Origin: an uncultured Devosia sp. | Lineage (GTDB): Bacteria > Pseudomonadota > Alphaproteobacteria > Rhizobiales > Devosiaceae | Direction: 5' to 3' | Assembly (NCBI GenBank): GCA_946480655.1 | Contig: CAMLKN010000010.1 | Span: forward strand, 1-19,835 | DNA: 19,835 bases | Shown: piece after piece, positions 1-6,600 of the stretch | Position numbering within the stretch: the first letter of the stretch is position 1 | Layout: every line of letters begins with the position of its first letter | Notes under the pieces: model-generated | Seen by the model: the letters and a program-made list of their open reading frames with translations, nothing else | Told to the model about the DNA's origin: nothing | The model's database searches: none | Made by a program: the position numbers and the translations under genes

Positions 1-1365
1 CCCTGGAATTTTCCGCTGGCCATTTTCACCGGCCAGATCGCGGCGGCGCTGGTGGCGGGCAATCCGGTCCTGGCCAAGCCGGCGCCACAGACGCCGCTCG
101 TTGCCTTTCGCGCCGTGCAACTGATGCATGAGGCGGGCATTCCGCTGGATGCTGTTCAACTTCTTCCCGGTGGACCGCAAGTTGGCGCGATTTTAACAGC
201 AAATTCAAAGGTGTCCGGCGTTGCTTTCACCGGATCCCTGCCCACAGCGCGCCGGATCGAGCGGGCCATGGCCGGGCATCTCGACCCGCGTGCGCCCCTG
301 ATTGCCGAGACCGGCGGGCTCAATGCGATGGTGGTCGATACGACGGCGCTGACCGAGCAGGCGGTGCGCGACATCATTGCTTCGGCCTTCCAGTCGGCAG
401 GACAACGCTGCTCGGCGCTCCGCATCCTCTATGTCCAGGAGGAAGTGTATGAACACACTCTGAACATGCTCAAGGGCGCGATGAACGAACTGGTGCTGGG
501 CGACCCGTGGGCGCTGGCCACCGATGTCGGACCGATCATCGATACGGCCGCGCGCGACAAGATTGCAGCCTATATCGCGGCGCGGCGCGACAAGGTCCTG
601 CATCAGCTCAAGGCACCCGAAGGGGGCACGTTCGTGGCGCCGACGGTCATCGCGGTCTCCGGCATTGCGGACATGCCGGAAGAAATCTTTGGCCCGGTCC
701 TTCACGTGGCGACCTTCGCGGCTGATGAGCTGGACAAGGTCTTTGCCGCCATCAATCGGTCGGGATACGGCCTGACGTTCGGCATGCATACGCGCATTTC
801 CTCGCGGGTGAAGCGGCTGGCCAGTGAGGTGCATGCGGGCAATATCTACGTCAACCGCAACCAGATCGGCGCCGTTGTCGGCAGCCAGCCATTTGGCGGC
901 GAGGGCCTGTCGGGCACCGGACCCAAGGCCGGCGGGCCACACTACCTGCCGCGCTTCACCCAAGGTGCGAGTGACCTGCAATCGGGTGCGCTGGACCTGC
1001 CGGGACCGACCGGGGAGAGCAACCGGCTTCATGTCGTGCCGCGCGGCACGTTGCTCTGTCTCGGACCGACGCCGGAGGACGTGGCCGCGCAGATCGACAT
1101 GGCCAAGGCCGCAGGTTGCGGATTTGAAGCGGCCGAACTCGATCTCGACCGTTTGCGGACCGGAGGGGGTTTTGCCGCCATTGCCTGGTTCGGCGACGCC
1201 GAAGGACTGCGCCAGGTGCGGCTGGCCCTGAGTGAAAGGGAGGGTGCGCTGCTGCCCCTGCTCACCGGCCCCGCAGATGTTGGCCGCCTGCAACTGGAGC
1301 GGCATGTCTGCATCGACACGACGGCAGCGGGCGGGAATGCCTCGCTGATGGCGGCGGCACTCTAG
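1..1365 (+). CDS. putA: Bifunctional proline utilization protein PutA, C-terminal part (P5C dehydrogenase), 5' partial
   Basis: The reading frame is open from the first base, so the gene starts upstream; 454 residues are visible. It belongs to the NAD-dependent aldehyde dehydrogenase family and oxidises glutamate semialdehyde (from P5C) to glutamate, the second step of proline catabolism. Visible ALDH signatures are PWNFPLAIFTGQ at the fragment start, ANSKVSGVAFTGS, the catalytic glutamate in AETGG (about residue 103), the catalytic cysteine in SAGQRCSALR (about residue 137), EEIFGPVLHV and PFGGEGLSGTGPKAGGP. A segment containing GPTGESNR follows, and then a roughly 110-residue C-terminal domain; that continuation is typical of long PutA proteins rather than stand-alone P5C dehydrogenases. 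The proline dehydrogenase half must lie left of the window and is not seen. It converges on the GAF gene, with a hairpin between them. Confidence 0.93.
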   Translation, partial: PWNFPLAIFTGQIAAALVAGNPVLAKPAPQTPLVAFRAVQLMHEAGIPLDAVQLLPGGPQVGAILTANSKVSGVAFTGSLPTARRIERAMAGHLDPRAPLIAETGGLNAMVVDTTALTEQAVRDIIASAFQSAGQRCSALRILYVQEEVYEHTLNMLKGAMNELVLGDPWALATDVGPIIDTAARDKIAAYIAARRDKVLHQLKAPEGGTFVAPTVIAVSGIADMPEEIFGPVLHVATFAADELDKVFAAINRSGYGLTFGMHTRISSRVKRLASEVHAGNIYVNRNQIGAVVGSQPFGGEGLSGTGPKAGGPHYLPRFTQGASDLQSGALDLPGPTGESNRLHVVPRGTLLCLGPTPEDVAAQIDMAKAAGCGFEAAELDLDRLRTGGGFAAIAWFGDAEGLRQVRLALSEREGALLPLLTGPADVGRLQLERHVCIDTTAAGGNASLMAAAL

Positions 1366-1373
1366 GTCCGATC

Positions 1374-1410
1374 GCCCCCACCCGACCTCCCCCTGAAACA
1401 GGGGGAGGAG
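1374..1410. repeat. CCTCCCC-type palindromic extragenic element, copy A; probable terminator of putA
   Basis: A perfect 10-bp stem, CCTCCCCCTG (1386-1395) and CAGGGGGAGG (1399-1408), closes on an AAA loop. It is preceded by CCCCCACCCGA. The same hairpin-plus-flank layout occurs twice more at 1984-2090, so this is a repeat family member. It lies between the convergent putA and GAF genes and could end transcription from both sides, although no T-run follows it. Confidence 0.6.
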
Positions 1411-1439
1411 TAGATTGCGTTCGCGAGGCGGTCCGCGCG

Positions 1440-1931
1440 TCAGCCCTTGGCGATGAGCGCGGCCAGCTTGGCCGGGATGGAGAGGACGTCGCGCACCATC
1501 TGCACGCGTTCGGGCGTGTAATAGCCCTCGACGTCGAGAATGTTCATGGTGGCGATCAGCTCGTCGCCGATGACGATGGGCATGTTGATGACCGACTGGC
1601 AGCCCAGGGAATTGATCAGCTCGTGGTCGAAGAAGACCTTGGCAATGTCCTCGATGGTGTTGGCGACGAAATAGCGGCGCTCCTTGTGCACGATATCGAA
1701 CCAGGGGCCGTAGTTGATCGGCTTGGTGCCCGAGGCGGGGTAATTGACCGGGTCGCTGGTATAGGCACGGCGGGCAACTTCGGCCTCCATGTCCACGGTC
1801 ATGATAGTGAAGAGCTTGGCGCCGACGGTAGTCTGGGCCAGGTCCTGCAAGGCCTTGAAGGCGGCTTCGGCGCTTTTTGCCTCGGCAATCGCGGCATCGA
1901 AGGTGGCAAGGGCGGCGGCGGTGGTGGTCAT
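1440..1931 (-). CDS. Small GAF-domain protein
   Basis: 163 residues, essentially one GAF domain (ligand-binding fold, cytoplasmic, no signal peptide). The ATG at 1931 was chosen because AAGGA lies 8 bases upstream, and because the in-frame extension to 2132 only translates repeat DNA. An alanine-rich N-terminal helix (about 1-40) precedes the domain. The second half carries DHELINSLGCQSVINMPIV followed by an IATMNILD strand typical of GAF folds. There is a single cysteine, so the multi-cysteine active site of free-methionine-sulfoxide reductases is absent. It lies 178 bp downstream of the transporter ATPase gene on the same strand and may be the last gene of that operon, but repeats fill the gap. 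The ligand is unknown; a sensing or accessory role for the transported substrate is only a guess. Confidence 0.8.
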   Translation of the reverse strand: MTTTAAALATFDAAIAEAKSAEAAFKALQDLAQTTVGAKLFTIMTVDMEAEVARRAYTSDPVNYPASGTKPINYGPWFDIVHKERRYFVANTIEDIAKVFFDHELINSLGCQSVINMPIVIGDELIATMNILDVEGYYTPERVQMVRDVLSIPAKLAALIAKG

Positions 1932-1983
1932 TCGGATAGTCCTTGGTCGAAGTGTCAATGGTCCGGCCGGCACCGGCCTTGCT

Positions 1984-2090
1984 CCTCCCCCCCGACGGGG
2001 GGCTGGGTGGGGGTGTGCCAGGCTTTGGTGGTCACTCTGCGCACCGAGCTCGTCGGCCCCCCCCAACCCTCCCCGCGAGGGGGAGGGAGT
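1984..2090. repeat. Inverted pair of CCTCCCC-type palindromic elements, copies B and C
   Basis: Two hairpins sit about 65 bp apart in opposite orientation. B is C7 (1987-1993), GAC, G6 (1997-2002), followed by CTGGGTGGGGG. C is preceded by CCCCCCCCAA, then CCCTCCCC (2067-2074), loop GCGAG, GGGGAGGG (2080-2087). The flank of C matches the flank of copy A at 1374-1410, and the flank of B is its reverse complement. The pair fills most of the space between the transporter ATPase gene and the GAF gene. Confidence 0.65.
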
Positions 2091-2109
2091 GGGATCGAGC
2101 CCGTTTTGC

Positions 2110-2844
2110 TTAGCCCCCCTCGGTCGCCGCAAGCAATTCGCGGGAATAGGGTTCGTTGAGGTTGCCCGACTTGAGTTGGCTTACATCGGCGATCTCGACG
2201 ATCCGGCCATGGCGCATGACCGCGAGCCGGTCGCAGAGGAAGCTGACAACGGGCAGGTTGTGGGTGACCAGCAGGTAGGTGAGGCCCTGTTCGCGGCGGA
2301 GGCGCTTCAGGAGATTGAGGATTTCGGCCTGTACCGAAACGTCGAGTGCCGAGGTTGGTTCGTCCAGCAGCATGACCTTGGGCTCGAGCATGAGCGCGCG
2401 GGCAATAGCGACACGCTGGCGCTGGCCACCGGAGAGCTGATGCGGAAACCGGAAGCGGAAACGCTGGTCAAGGCCGACGGCGCGTAGCGTGGCCTCGACC
2501 CGTTCGCCGCGATTGCCAATGCCATGGATGGCCAGCGGCTCGGTCAGCGTGGCATCGATGGTCTTGCGCGGGTGGAGCGAGCCATAGGGGTCCTGGAAGA
2601 CCATCTGCACCTGGCGCGAGACATTGCGGTCGACGTGATGACTGCGAGGCTCGCCCATCACCGATATGGCGCCGGTCCAGCCGGGCGCAAGCCCCGCTAT
2701 CGCCCGCAGGATGGTCGACTTGCCCGAGCCGGATTCGCCGACCAGCGCAAAGCTTTCGCCTTTGGGAATGGAGAGATTGACGCCATGGACGACCTTGGTG
2801 TCGCCATAGGAAATGTCGAGGTTCTGGAGATCGATGGCGTTCAT
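2110..2844 (-). CDS. ABC transporter ATP-binding protein, peptide/nickel family (DppF/NikE type)
   Basis: About 244 residues; one of the two ATPases that power the importer. Walker A is GESGSGKST, the Q-loop region is MVFQDPYGSLHP, the signature is LSGGQRQRVAIARAL, Walker B is VMLLDEPTSALD and the switch histidine is in LVTHNL. The C-terminus keeps only a short EPYSRELLAA piece of the oligopeptide-ATPase tail, so it is compact like NikE rather than a full-length DppF of about 320 residues. The start at 2844 makes an ATGA overlap with the upstream ATPase stop, implying translational coupling; another ATG at 2856 would add four residues. The substrate cannot be read from the ATPase. The neighbouring peptidase and SBP_bac_5 binding protein favour peptides. 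Confidence 0.92.
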   Translation of the reverse strand: MNAIDLQNLDISYGDTKVVHGVNLSIPKGESFALVGESGSGKSTILRAIAGLAPGWTGAISVMGEPRSHHVDRNVSRQVQMVFQDPYGSLHPRKTIDATLTEPLAIHGIGNRGERVEATLRAVGLDQRFRFRFPHQLSGGQRQRVAIARALMLEPKVMLLDEPTSALDVSVQAEILNLLKRLRREQGLTYLLVTHNLPVVSFLCDRLAVMRHGRIVEIADVSQLKSGNLNEPYSRELLAATEGG

Positions 2845-3677
2845 GTGCCGGCCCATTGCGTGCGGTCGAGCACGGGGAGTTCGTCGCGGGTCTCGTTGAT
2901 GACGGGCATGGCGGCGAGGAGCCCCCGCGTATAGGGATGCCGGGCGTTCTCAAGTTGCCCGGCCGCGCATTCCTCGACCACGCGGCCGGCATTCATGACG
3001 AGGATTCGGTCGCAATAGCGGCTGACAAGATTGAGATCGTGGCTGATGAGGATCAGGCCCATGCCCTTGTTGCGCACCAGTTCGTCGATGATGTCGAGCA
3101 CCTGGGCCTGGACCGAGACGTCCAGCGCCGAGGTCGGCTCGTCGGCGATCAGCAGTTCCGGTTCGGGAATGAGCATCATGGCGATCATGATGCGCTGGCC
3201 CATGCCGCCGGAGACTTCATGCGGGTAGAGTTTTGCCACGCGTTCCGGATCGTTGATGCGCACGGCGGTCAGCATGTCGATGATGCGGGCCTGGACGTCG
3301 CGGCGGGGCAGCTTCTGGTGGGTGACCAGTGCCTCGGCAATCTGTTCGCCCACGGTCATGACCGGATTGAGGGAGAATTTGGGGTCCTGCATGACCATGG
3401 AAATGCGGGCGCCGCGAATGGCGCGCATCTGCTTTTCGCTCTGGGCGAGGAGGTCCACGCCGTCGAATTCGAGCCGGTCGGCCGTGACCTCGCCGGGCTT
3501 GCGGATGAGCTTGAGGATCGAGCGGCCGGTCATGGACTTGCCGGAGCCCGATTCCCCGACAATGCCGAGGCGCTCACGCCCGAGGGTGAAGGAGAGGCCC
3601 TTGACCACTTCGACGCGGCCCGAATGGGTCGGGAAGGAAACGCGGAGGTTTTCGACGGTGAGGAGGGGGGTGGTCAT
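2841..3677 (-). CDS. ABC transporter ATP-binding protein, peptide/nickel family (DppD/NikD type)
   Basis: 278 residues; partner ATPase of the same importer, on the inner face of the membrane. Walker A is GESGSGKSM, the Q-loop is MVMQDPKFSLNP, the signature is the variant VSGGMGQRIMIAMML, Walker B is LLIADEPTSALD and the H-loop is LISHDLN. The C-terminus has HPYTRGLLAAMP, the hallmark of the oligopeptide ATPase tail, but ends soon after, so the protein is shorter than typical DppD. The C-terminal cysteine cluster of some DppD proteins is not present. The start ATG has GGAGG about 10 bases upstream. A two-hairpin repeat (3705-3786) sits just before that ribosome binding site and separates this gene from the permease gene. 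Confidence 0.92.
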   Translation of the reverse strand: MTTPLLTVENLRVSFPTHSGRVEVVKGLSFTLGRERLGIVGESGSGKSMTGRSILKLIRKPGEVTADRLEFDGVDLLAQSEKQMRAIRGARISMVMQDPKFSLNPVMTVGEQIAEALVTHQKLPRRDVQARIIDMLTAVRINDPERVAKLYPHEVSGGMGQRIMIAMMLIPEPELLIADEPTSALDVSVQAQVLDIIDELVRNKGMGLILISHDLNLVSRYCDRILVMNAGRVVEECAAGQLENARHPYTRGLLAAMPVINETRDELPVLDRTQWAGT

Positions 3678-3704
3678 TTGCCGGAACCCTCCGCATACAC
3701 CGCG

Positions 3705-3786
3705 CCGCCCTCGGACTTGATCCGAGGGCCATTCCCGATCCAGTGCGCGCTTCGAGTGGTCCTCGGGTCAAGCCCGAGGACGGCAG
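3705..3786. repeat. CCTCGGG-type two-hairpin extragenic element, copy 1 (inside the transporter operon)
   Basis: Hairpin 1 is CCCTCGGA (3708-3715), loop CTTGA, TCCGAGGG (3721-3728). Hairpin 2 is GTCCTCGGG (3759-3767), loop TCAAG, CCCGAGGAC (3773-3781). The two hairpins are near inverted copies of each other around a roughly 30-bp centre. The same layout recurs at 11893-11981 and 17217-17296. It occupies the 145-bp gap between the permease and ATPase genes, where it could change message stability or cause partial termination. Confidence 0.85.
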
Positions 3787-3822
3787 CGTGGGTGAGAGGC
3801 GCCCGGTGAAACGTCGTGAACA

Positions 3823-4725
3823 TCAGCTCTTCCCCTCGCTCTTGGGGTCGAGCACATCGCGCAGCCCGTCGCCGAGAAAGCAGAAGCCGAGGCTGACGAT
3901 GATGATGGCAAAGCCGGGCATGGTCGCGACCCACCACTGGTCGAGGATGAAGGTGCGGCCGCGCGAGATCATCGCGCCCCATTCGGGCAGCGGCGGCTGG
4001 GCGCCGAGGCCGATGAAGCCGAGGCCCGCCGCGGTGAGGATGACACCCGCCATATCGAGGGTGACGCGGATGATCATGGACGAGGTGCAGAGCGGCAAGA
4101 TGTGCTGGACGATGATGCGGATGGGTCCGCCGCCGGCCAGCTGCACGGCCGAGATGTATTCGGCATTGCGGATGGTCAGCGTCTCGGCGCGGGCGATGCG
4201 CGCATAGGCGGGCCAGGAGGTGATGGCGATGGCGATGATGGCATTGTTGATGCCGGGACCGAGGGCCGCAACGAAGGCCAGCGCCAGGATCAGCTTGGGC
4301 AGCGACAGGAAGATGTCGGTAAAGCCCATCAGGATGCGATCGACCCAGCCGCCGAAATAGCCGGAAATCGCGCCGATCAGCAGGCCCAGCGGCGCCGAGA
4401 TGAGCGCCACGAGAAGGACGATGGTGAGGGTGATCTGCGACCCCCAGATGACACGCGAGAAGATGTCGCGGCCCAGCTCGTCCGTGCCCATCCAGTGTTC
4501 GCCCGACGGCGGCAGGAGGCGGGCGGCGAGGTTCTGCCCGGTCGGTGAATAGGGCGCGATCCACGGCGCAAAAGCAGCCGTGAGCAGCAGCACGAGGATG
4601 ATCACTCCGCCCAGAACCGAGAGCGGATTGCGCAGGAGGGCGGTGAACACCCGATAGGCGCGGCCGGCATTGGCCTGCCAGCGCGAGGTGGGACTATCGG
4701 CCAGAAGCCAGTCGCGGGTGCTCAT
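3823..4725 (-). CDS. ABC transporter permease, peptide/nickel family (DppC type)
   Basis: 300 residues with about six membrane segments. The N-terminal cytoplasmic stretch (about 1-35) leads to the first hydrophobic helix LSVLGGVIILVLLLTAAFAP. The loop GEHWMGTDELGRDIFSRVIWG is diagnostic for DppC/OppC permeases. The EAA motif that docks on the ATPase is visible as AETLTIRNAEYISAVQLAGG, and the C-terminus ends in FLGDGLRDVLDPK, also typical of the family. The ATG at 4725 shares one base with the stop codon of the upstream permease (TGATG), so the two are translationally coupled. The downstream gap to the ATPases holds a repeat. Substrate specificity is unknown; peptides are favoured from context. 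Confidence 0.94.
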   Translation of the reverse strand: MSTRDWLLADSPTSRWQANAGRAYRVFTALLRNPLSVLGGVIILVLLLTAAFAPWIAPYSPTGQNLAARLLPPSGEHWMGTDELGRDIFSRVIWGSQITLTIVLLVALISAPLGLLIGAISGYFGGWVDRILMGFTDIFLSLPKLILALAFVAALGPGINNAIIAIAITSWPAYARIARAETLTIRNAEYISAVQLAGGGPIRIIVQHILPLCTSSMIIRVTLDMAGVILTAAGLGFIGLGAQPPLPEWGAMISRGRTFILDQWWVATMPGFAIIIVSLGFCFLGDGLRDVLDPKSEGKS

Positions 4726-5798
4726 CAGCGGGCCCTCGGGTCGAGGACGCGATAGAGCACGTCCGAAATCTTGTTGATGACGATGAAGACGGCGCCGATG
4801 ACCAGGGTCGAACCGAGGACCGCATTCATGTCGGCATTGAGCAGGGCCGTCGTCAGGTAGTTGCCGATGCCGGGCCAGGAGAACACGGTTTCGATCATCA
4901 CCGAGCCTTCAAGCAGGCCGGCATAGGAAAGGCCGATGACGGTGATCAGCGGCACCCGGATCGGGTTGAAGGCATGGCGCCAGATGACGACACGCTCGGG
5001 CACGCCCTTGACCCGCGCGGTGGTGACGAATTCCTGGCTCAACTGATCGAGCATGAAGGACCGCGTCATGCGCGCAATATAGGCGAGGCTGAAGAAGCCC
5101 AGCACCGAGGCTGGCAGGATGAGGTGGGATATGGCGTTCCAGAAGATGTCGATCTCGCCCTGGAGGAGGGAGTCGATGAGGATCATGCCGGTTATGGGAT
5201 CCACGAGGCCATCGTAGAAGATGTCGAGACGGCCCGGGCCGCCGACCCAGCGCAGCCGGGCATAGAAGACAGCGAGGCCGACAAGGCCAAGCCAGAAGGC
5301 GGGAACGGAATAGCCCAGGAGGCCCACGACGCGGATCGCCTGATCGAGCCACGAGCCCTGCCGCGCGGCTGCGGTGACACCGAGCGGAATGCCGATGGCG
5401 CAGCCGATCAGAATGCCCAGCGTCGCCATTTCGAAAGTGGCGGGGAAGAAGCGGGAAAGGTCTTCGATCACCGGCCGTCCAGTCGAGACCGACATGCCCA
5501 GATCGCCGGTGAAGACCTTGCCGACATAGGTGACGAACTGCAGCCAGAGCGGCTGGTCGAGGCCCATGGCGATCTTGGCCGCGTCATATTGGGCCTGGGT
5601 CGCGCGGTCGCCAACCACGGCCAGGACCGGATCGATGGGGATGACGCGGCCTATGAAGAAGGTGATGGCCAGGAGGCCGAGAAAGGTCAGCAGCAGCGTT
5701 ACGAGGAAGCCGCCGGAGGTGGCAAGGCCGCGGCCGAAGCGGCGGGATGATGGACCCGGGCTCCTCGCTGGCTGGATGACTTGCTGATCGCTGGACAC
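4725..5798 (-). CDS. ABC transporter permease, peptide/nickel family (DppB type)
   Basis: About 357 residues, first gene of the minus-strand transporter operon. After a cytoplasmic N-terminus of about 30 residues comes a membrane helix, then the family segment FIGRVIPIDPVLAVVGD and AAKIAMGLDQPLWLQFVTYV. The EAA loop is visible around VTTARVKGVPERVVIWRHAF. The end DVLYRVLDPRAR is typical of DppB. There is no ATG start: a TTG at 5801 and a GTG at 5798 are adjacent. GTG is preferred because GAGGGG then lies 7 bases upstream. A near-consensus promoter is visible at 5882-5909. It forms the transmembrane pore with the next permease. Confidence 0.93.
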   Translation of the reverse strand: MSSDQQVIQPARSPGPSSRRFGRGLATSGGFLVTLLLTFLGLLAITFFIGRVIPIDPVLAVVGDRATQAQYDAAKIAMGLDQPLWLQFVTYVGKVFTGDLGMSVSTGRPVIEDLSRFFPATFEMATLGILIGCAIGIPLGVTAAARQGSWLDQAIRVVGLLGYSVPAFWLGLVGLAVFYARLRWVGGPGRLDIFYDGLVDPITGMILIDSLLQGEIDIFWNAISHLILPASVLGFFSLAYIARMTRSFMLDQLSQEFVTTARVKGVPERVVIWRHAFNPIRVPLITVIGLSYAGLLEGSVMIETVFSWPGIGNYLTTALLNADMNAVLGSTLVIGAVFIVINKISDVLYRVLDPRAR

Positions 5799-5859
5799 CA
5801 AAATTCCCCTCAGGAAAACAGAGGCTTATCGCCGCCCGATGCGTTTGCGAGCGGTTCGT

Positions 5860-5881
5860 GGAAGCTTCACATTTCGCTTCC
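5860..5881. promoter_or_regulatory. Candidate operator (inverted repeat) in the divergent transporter-regulator gap
   Basis: Arms GGAAGC (5860-5865) and GCTTCC (5876-5881) are exact inverted copies with a 10-bp spacer; the left arm lies in an 8-bp palindrome GAAGCTTC. The dyad covers the predicted start point of the minus-strand transporter promoter and lies upstream of the XRE-cupin gene. It is a plausible binding site for that regulator, inferred from position and symmetry only. Confidence 0.4.
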
Positions 5882-5909
5882 ATCATACAAGAAACTTTGC
5901 TTATATCAA
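5882..5909 (-). promoter_or_regulatory. Sigma70-like promoter for the transporter operon
   Basis: Read on the minus strand: -35 TTGATA (5909-5904), a 16-bp spacer and -10 TATGAT (5887-5882). Each box matches five of six consensus bases. Transcription would start near 5875, leaving a leader of about 75 nt before the GTG of the first permease. The surrounding DNA is markedly AT-rich for this genome. Confidence 0.6.
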
Positions 5910-5931
5910 AAAAATTTTGGTGGAGGCGAAG

Positions 5932-6600
5932 GTGGCAGGAGCACTGTCGCAAGAGGCGGAGGGGCACCCGAAGGTCGGGGCGCTGATCCGTGCACGCCGT
6001 CGCCAGCAGCACATGACGCTGATGGAACTGGGCGAAGCCGCACAGGTTTCGGTGGGGTATCTGAGCCAGGTCGAGCGCGACCACGCAACGCCCTCGCTGG
6101 GCACGCTGGCGCAGATCGCGCGGGCCCTCGGCGTGACCATCGATTATTTCGTCGCAGCGCCGGCCACGCACAATGCGCTGACCCGGGAGGGGGAGCGCAA
6201 CCGCTTCTCGCTCGATGGGTCCTCGATCATCTATGAGCGGCTCGGCGCCGACTTCCCCGGCAACCAGCTGTCGAGTTTCCTCATGACGGTGCCGCCCGGC
6301 TATCGCTCGGAGACGGTGGCGCATGAGGGCGAGGAAATCCTCTTCATCCTCGAAGGATCGATCACCCAGCGCCTCGACGGCGAGGAAATGGTGATGAATG
6401 CCGGCGACAGCCTGCATTTCCGCGGCAACCGCCCCCATTCCTGGTCCAACCATACCGACAAGCCTGCCCGTCTGCTCTGGACCGGCACGCTGACCCTCTT
6501 TCGCTCCACGGCGCGGCCAAGCCTGGCCGTGGCGAAGCCCAAAACCGGCGCGAACAAGCCGGTCCGCAAGAAAATCACCCCCAAGGAGAAACGCACATGA
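5932..6600 (+). CDS. XRE-family transcriptional regulator with cupin domain
   Basis: 222 residues from the GTG at 5932, chosen because GGAGG lies 5 bases upstream and because the longer frame begins in the AT-rich promoter region. An N-terminal HTH_3 domain (about 15-70) contains MTLMELGEAAQVSVGYLSQV and the family run TPSLGTLAQIARALGV. A C-terminal cupin_2 domain (about 115-185) contains HEGEEILFILEG and GDSLHFRGNRPHSW, with histidine and glutamate at metal or ligand positions. A lysine-rich tail of about 20 residues ends the protein and is unusual. Such regulators bind a small ligand through the cupin and control neighbouring transport or catabolic genes. It overlaps the binding-protein gene by 4 bp (ATGA) and diverges from the permeases, so it probably controls both arms. 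Confidence 0.88.
   Translation: MAGALSQEAEGHPKVGALIRARRRQQHMTLMELGEAAQVSVGYLSQVERDHATPSLGTLAQIARALGVTIDYFVAAPATHNALTREGERNRFSLDGSSIIYERLGADFPGNQLSSFLMTVPPGYRSETVAHEGEEILFILEGSITQRLDGEEMVMNAGDSLHFRGNRPHSWSNHTDKPARLLWTGTLTLFRSTARPSLAVAKPKTGANKPVRKKITPKEKRT

Noticed and set aside
205..1305. Long open frame on the minus strand opposite putA (366 aa)
   Set aside because: It lies wholly antisense to a clear ALDH domain, has no recognisable motif, and long antisense frames are expected at high GC.
1440..1931. GAF protein as free-methionine-R-sulfoxide reductase
   Set aside because: That enzyme needs two or three cysteines in the GAF pocket; only one is present and the surrounding motifs do not match.
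3705..3786. Hairpin repeat considered as a CRISPR or riboswitch
   Set aside because: Only two inverted hairpins, no regularly spaced direct repeats with spacers, and identical elements occur in two unrelated gaps.
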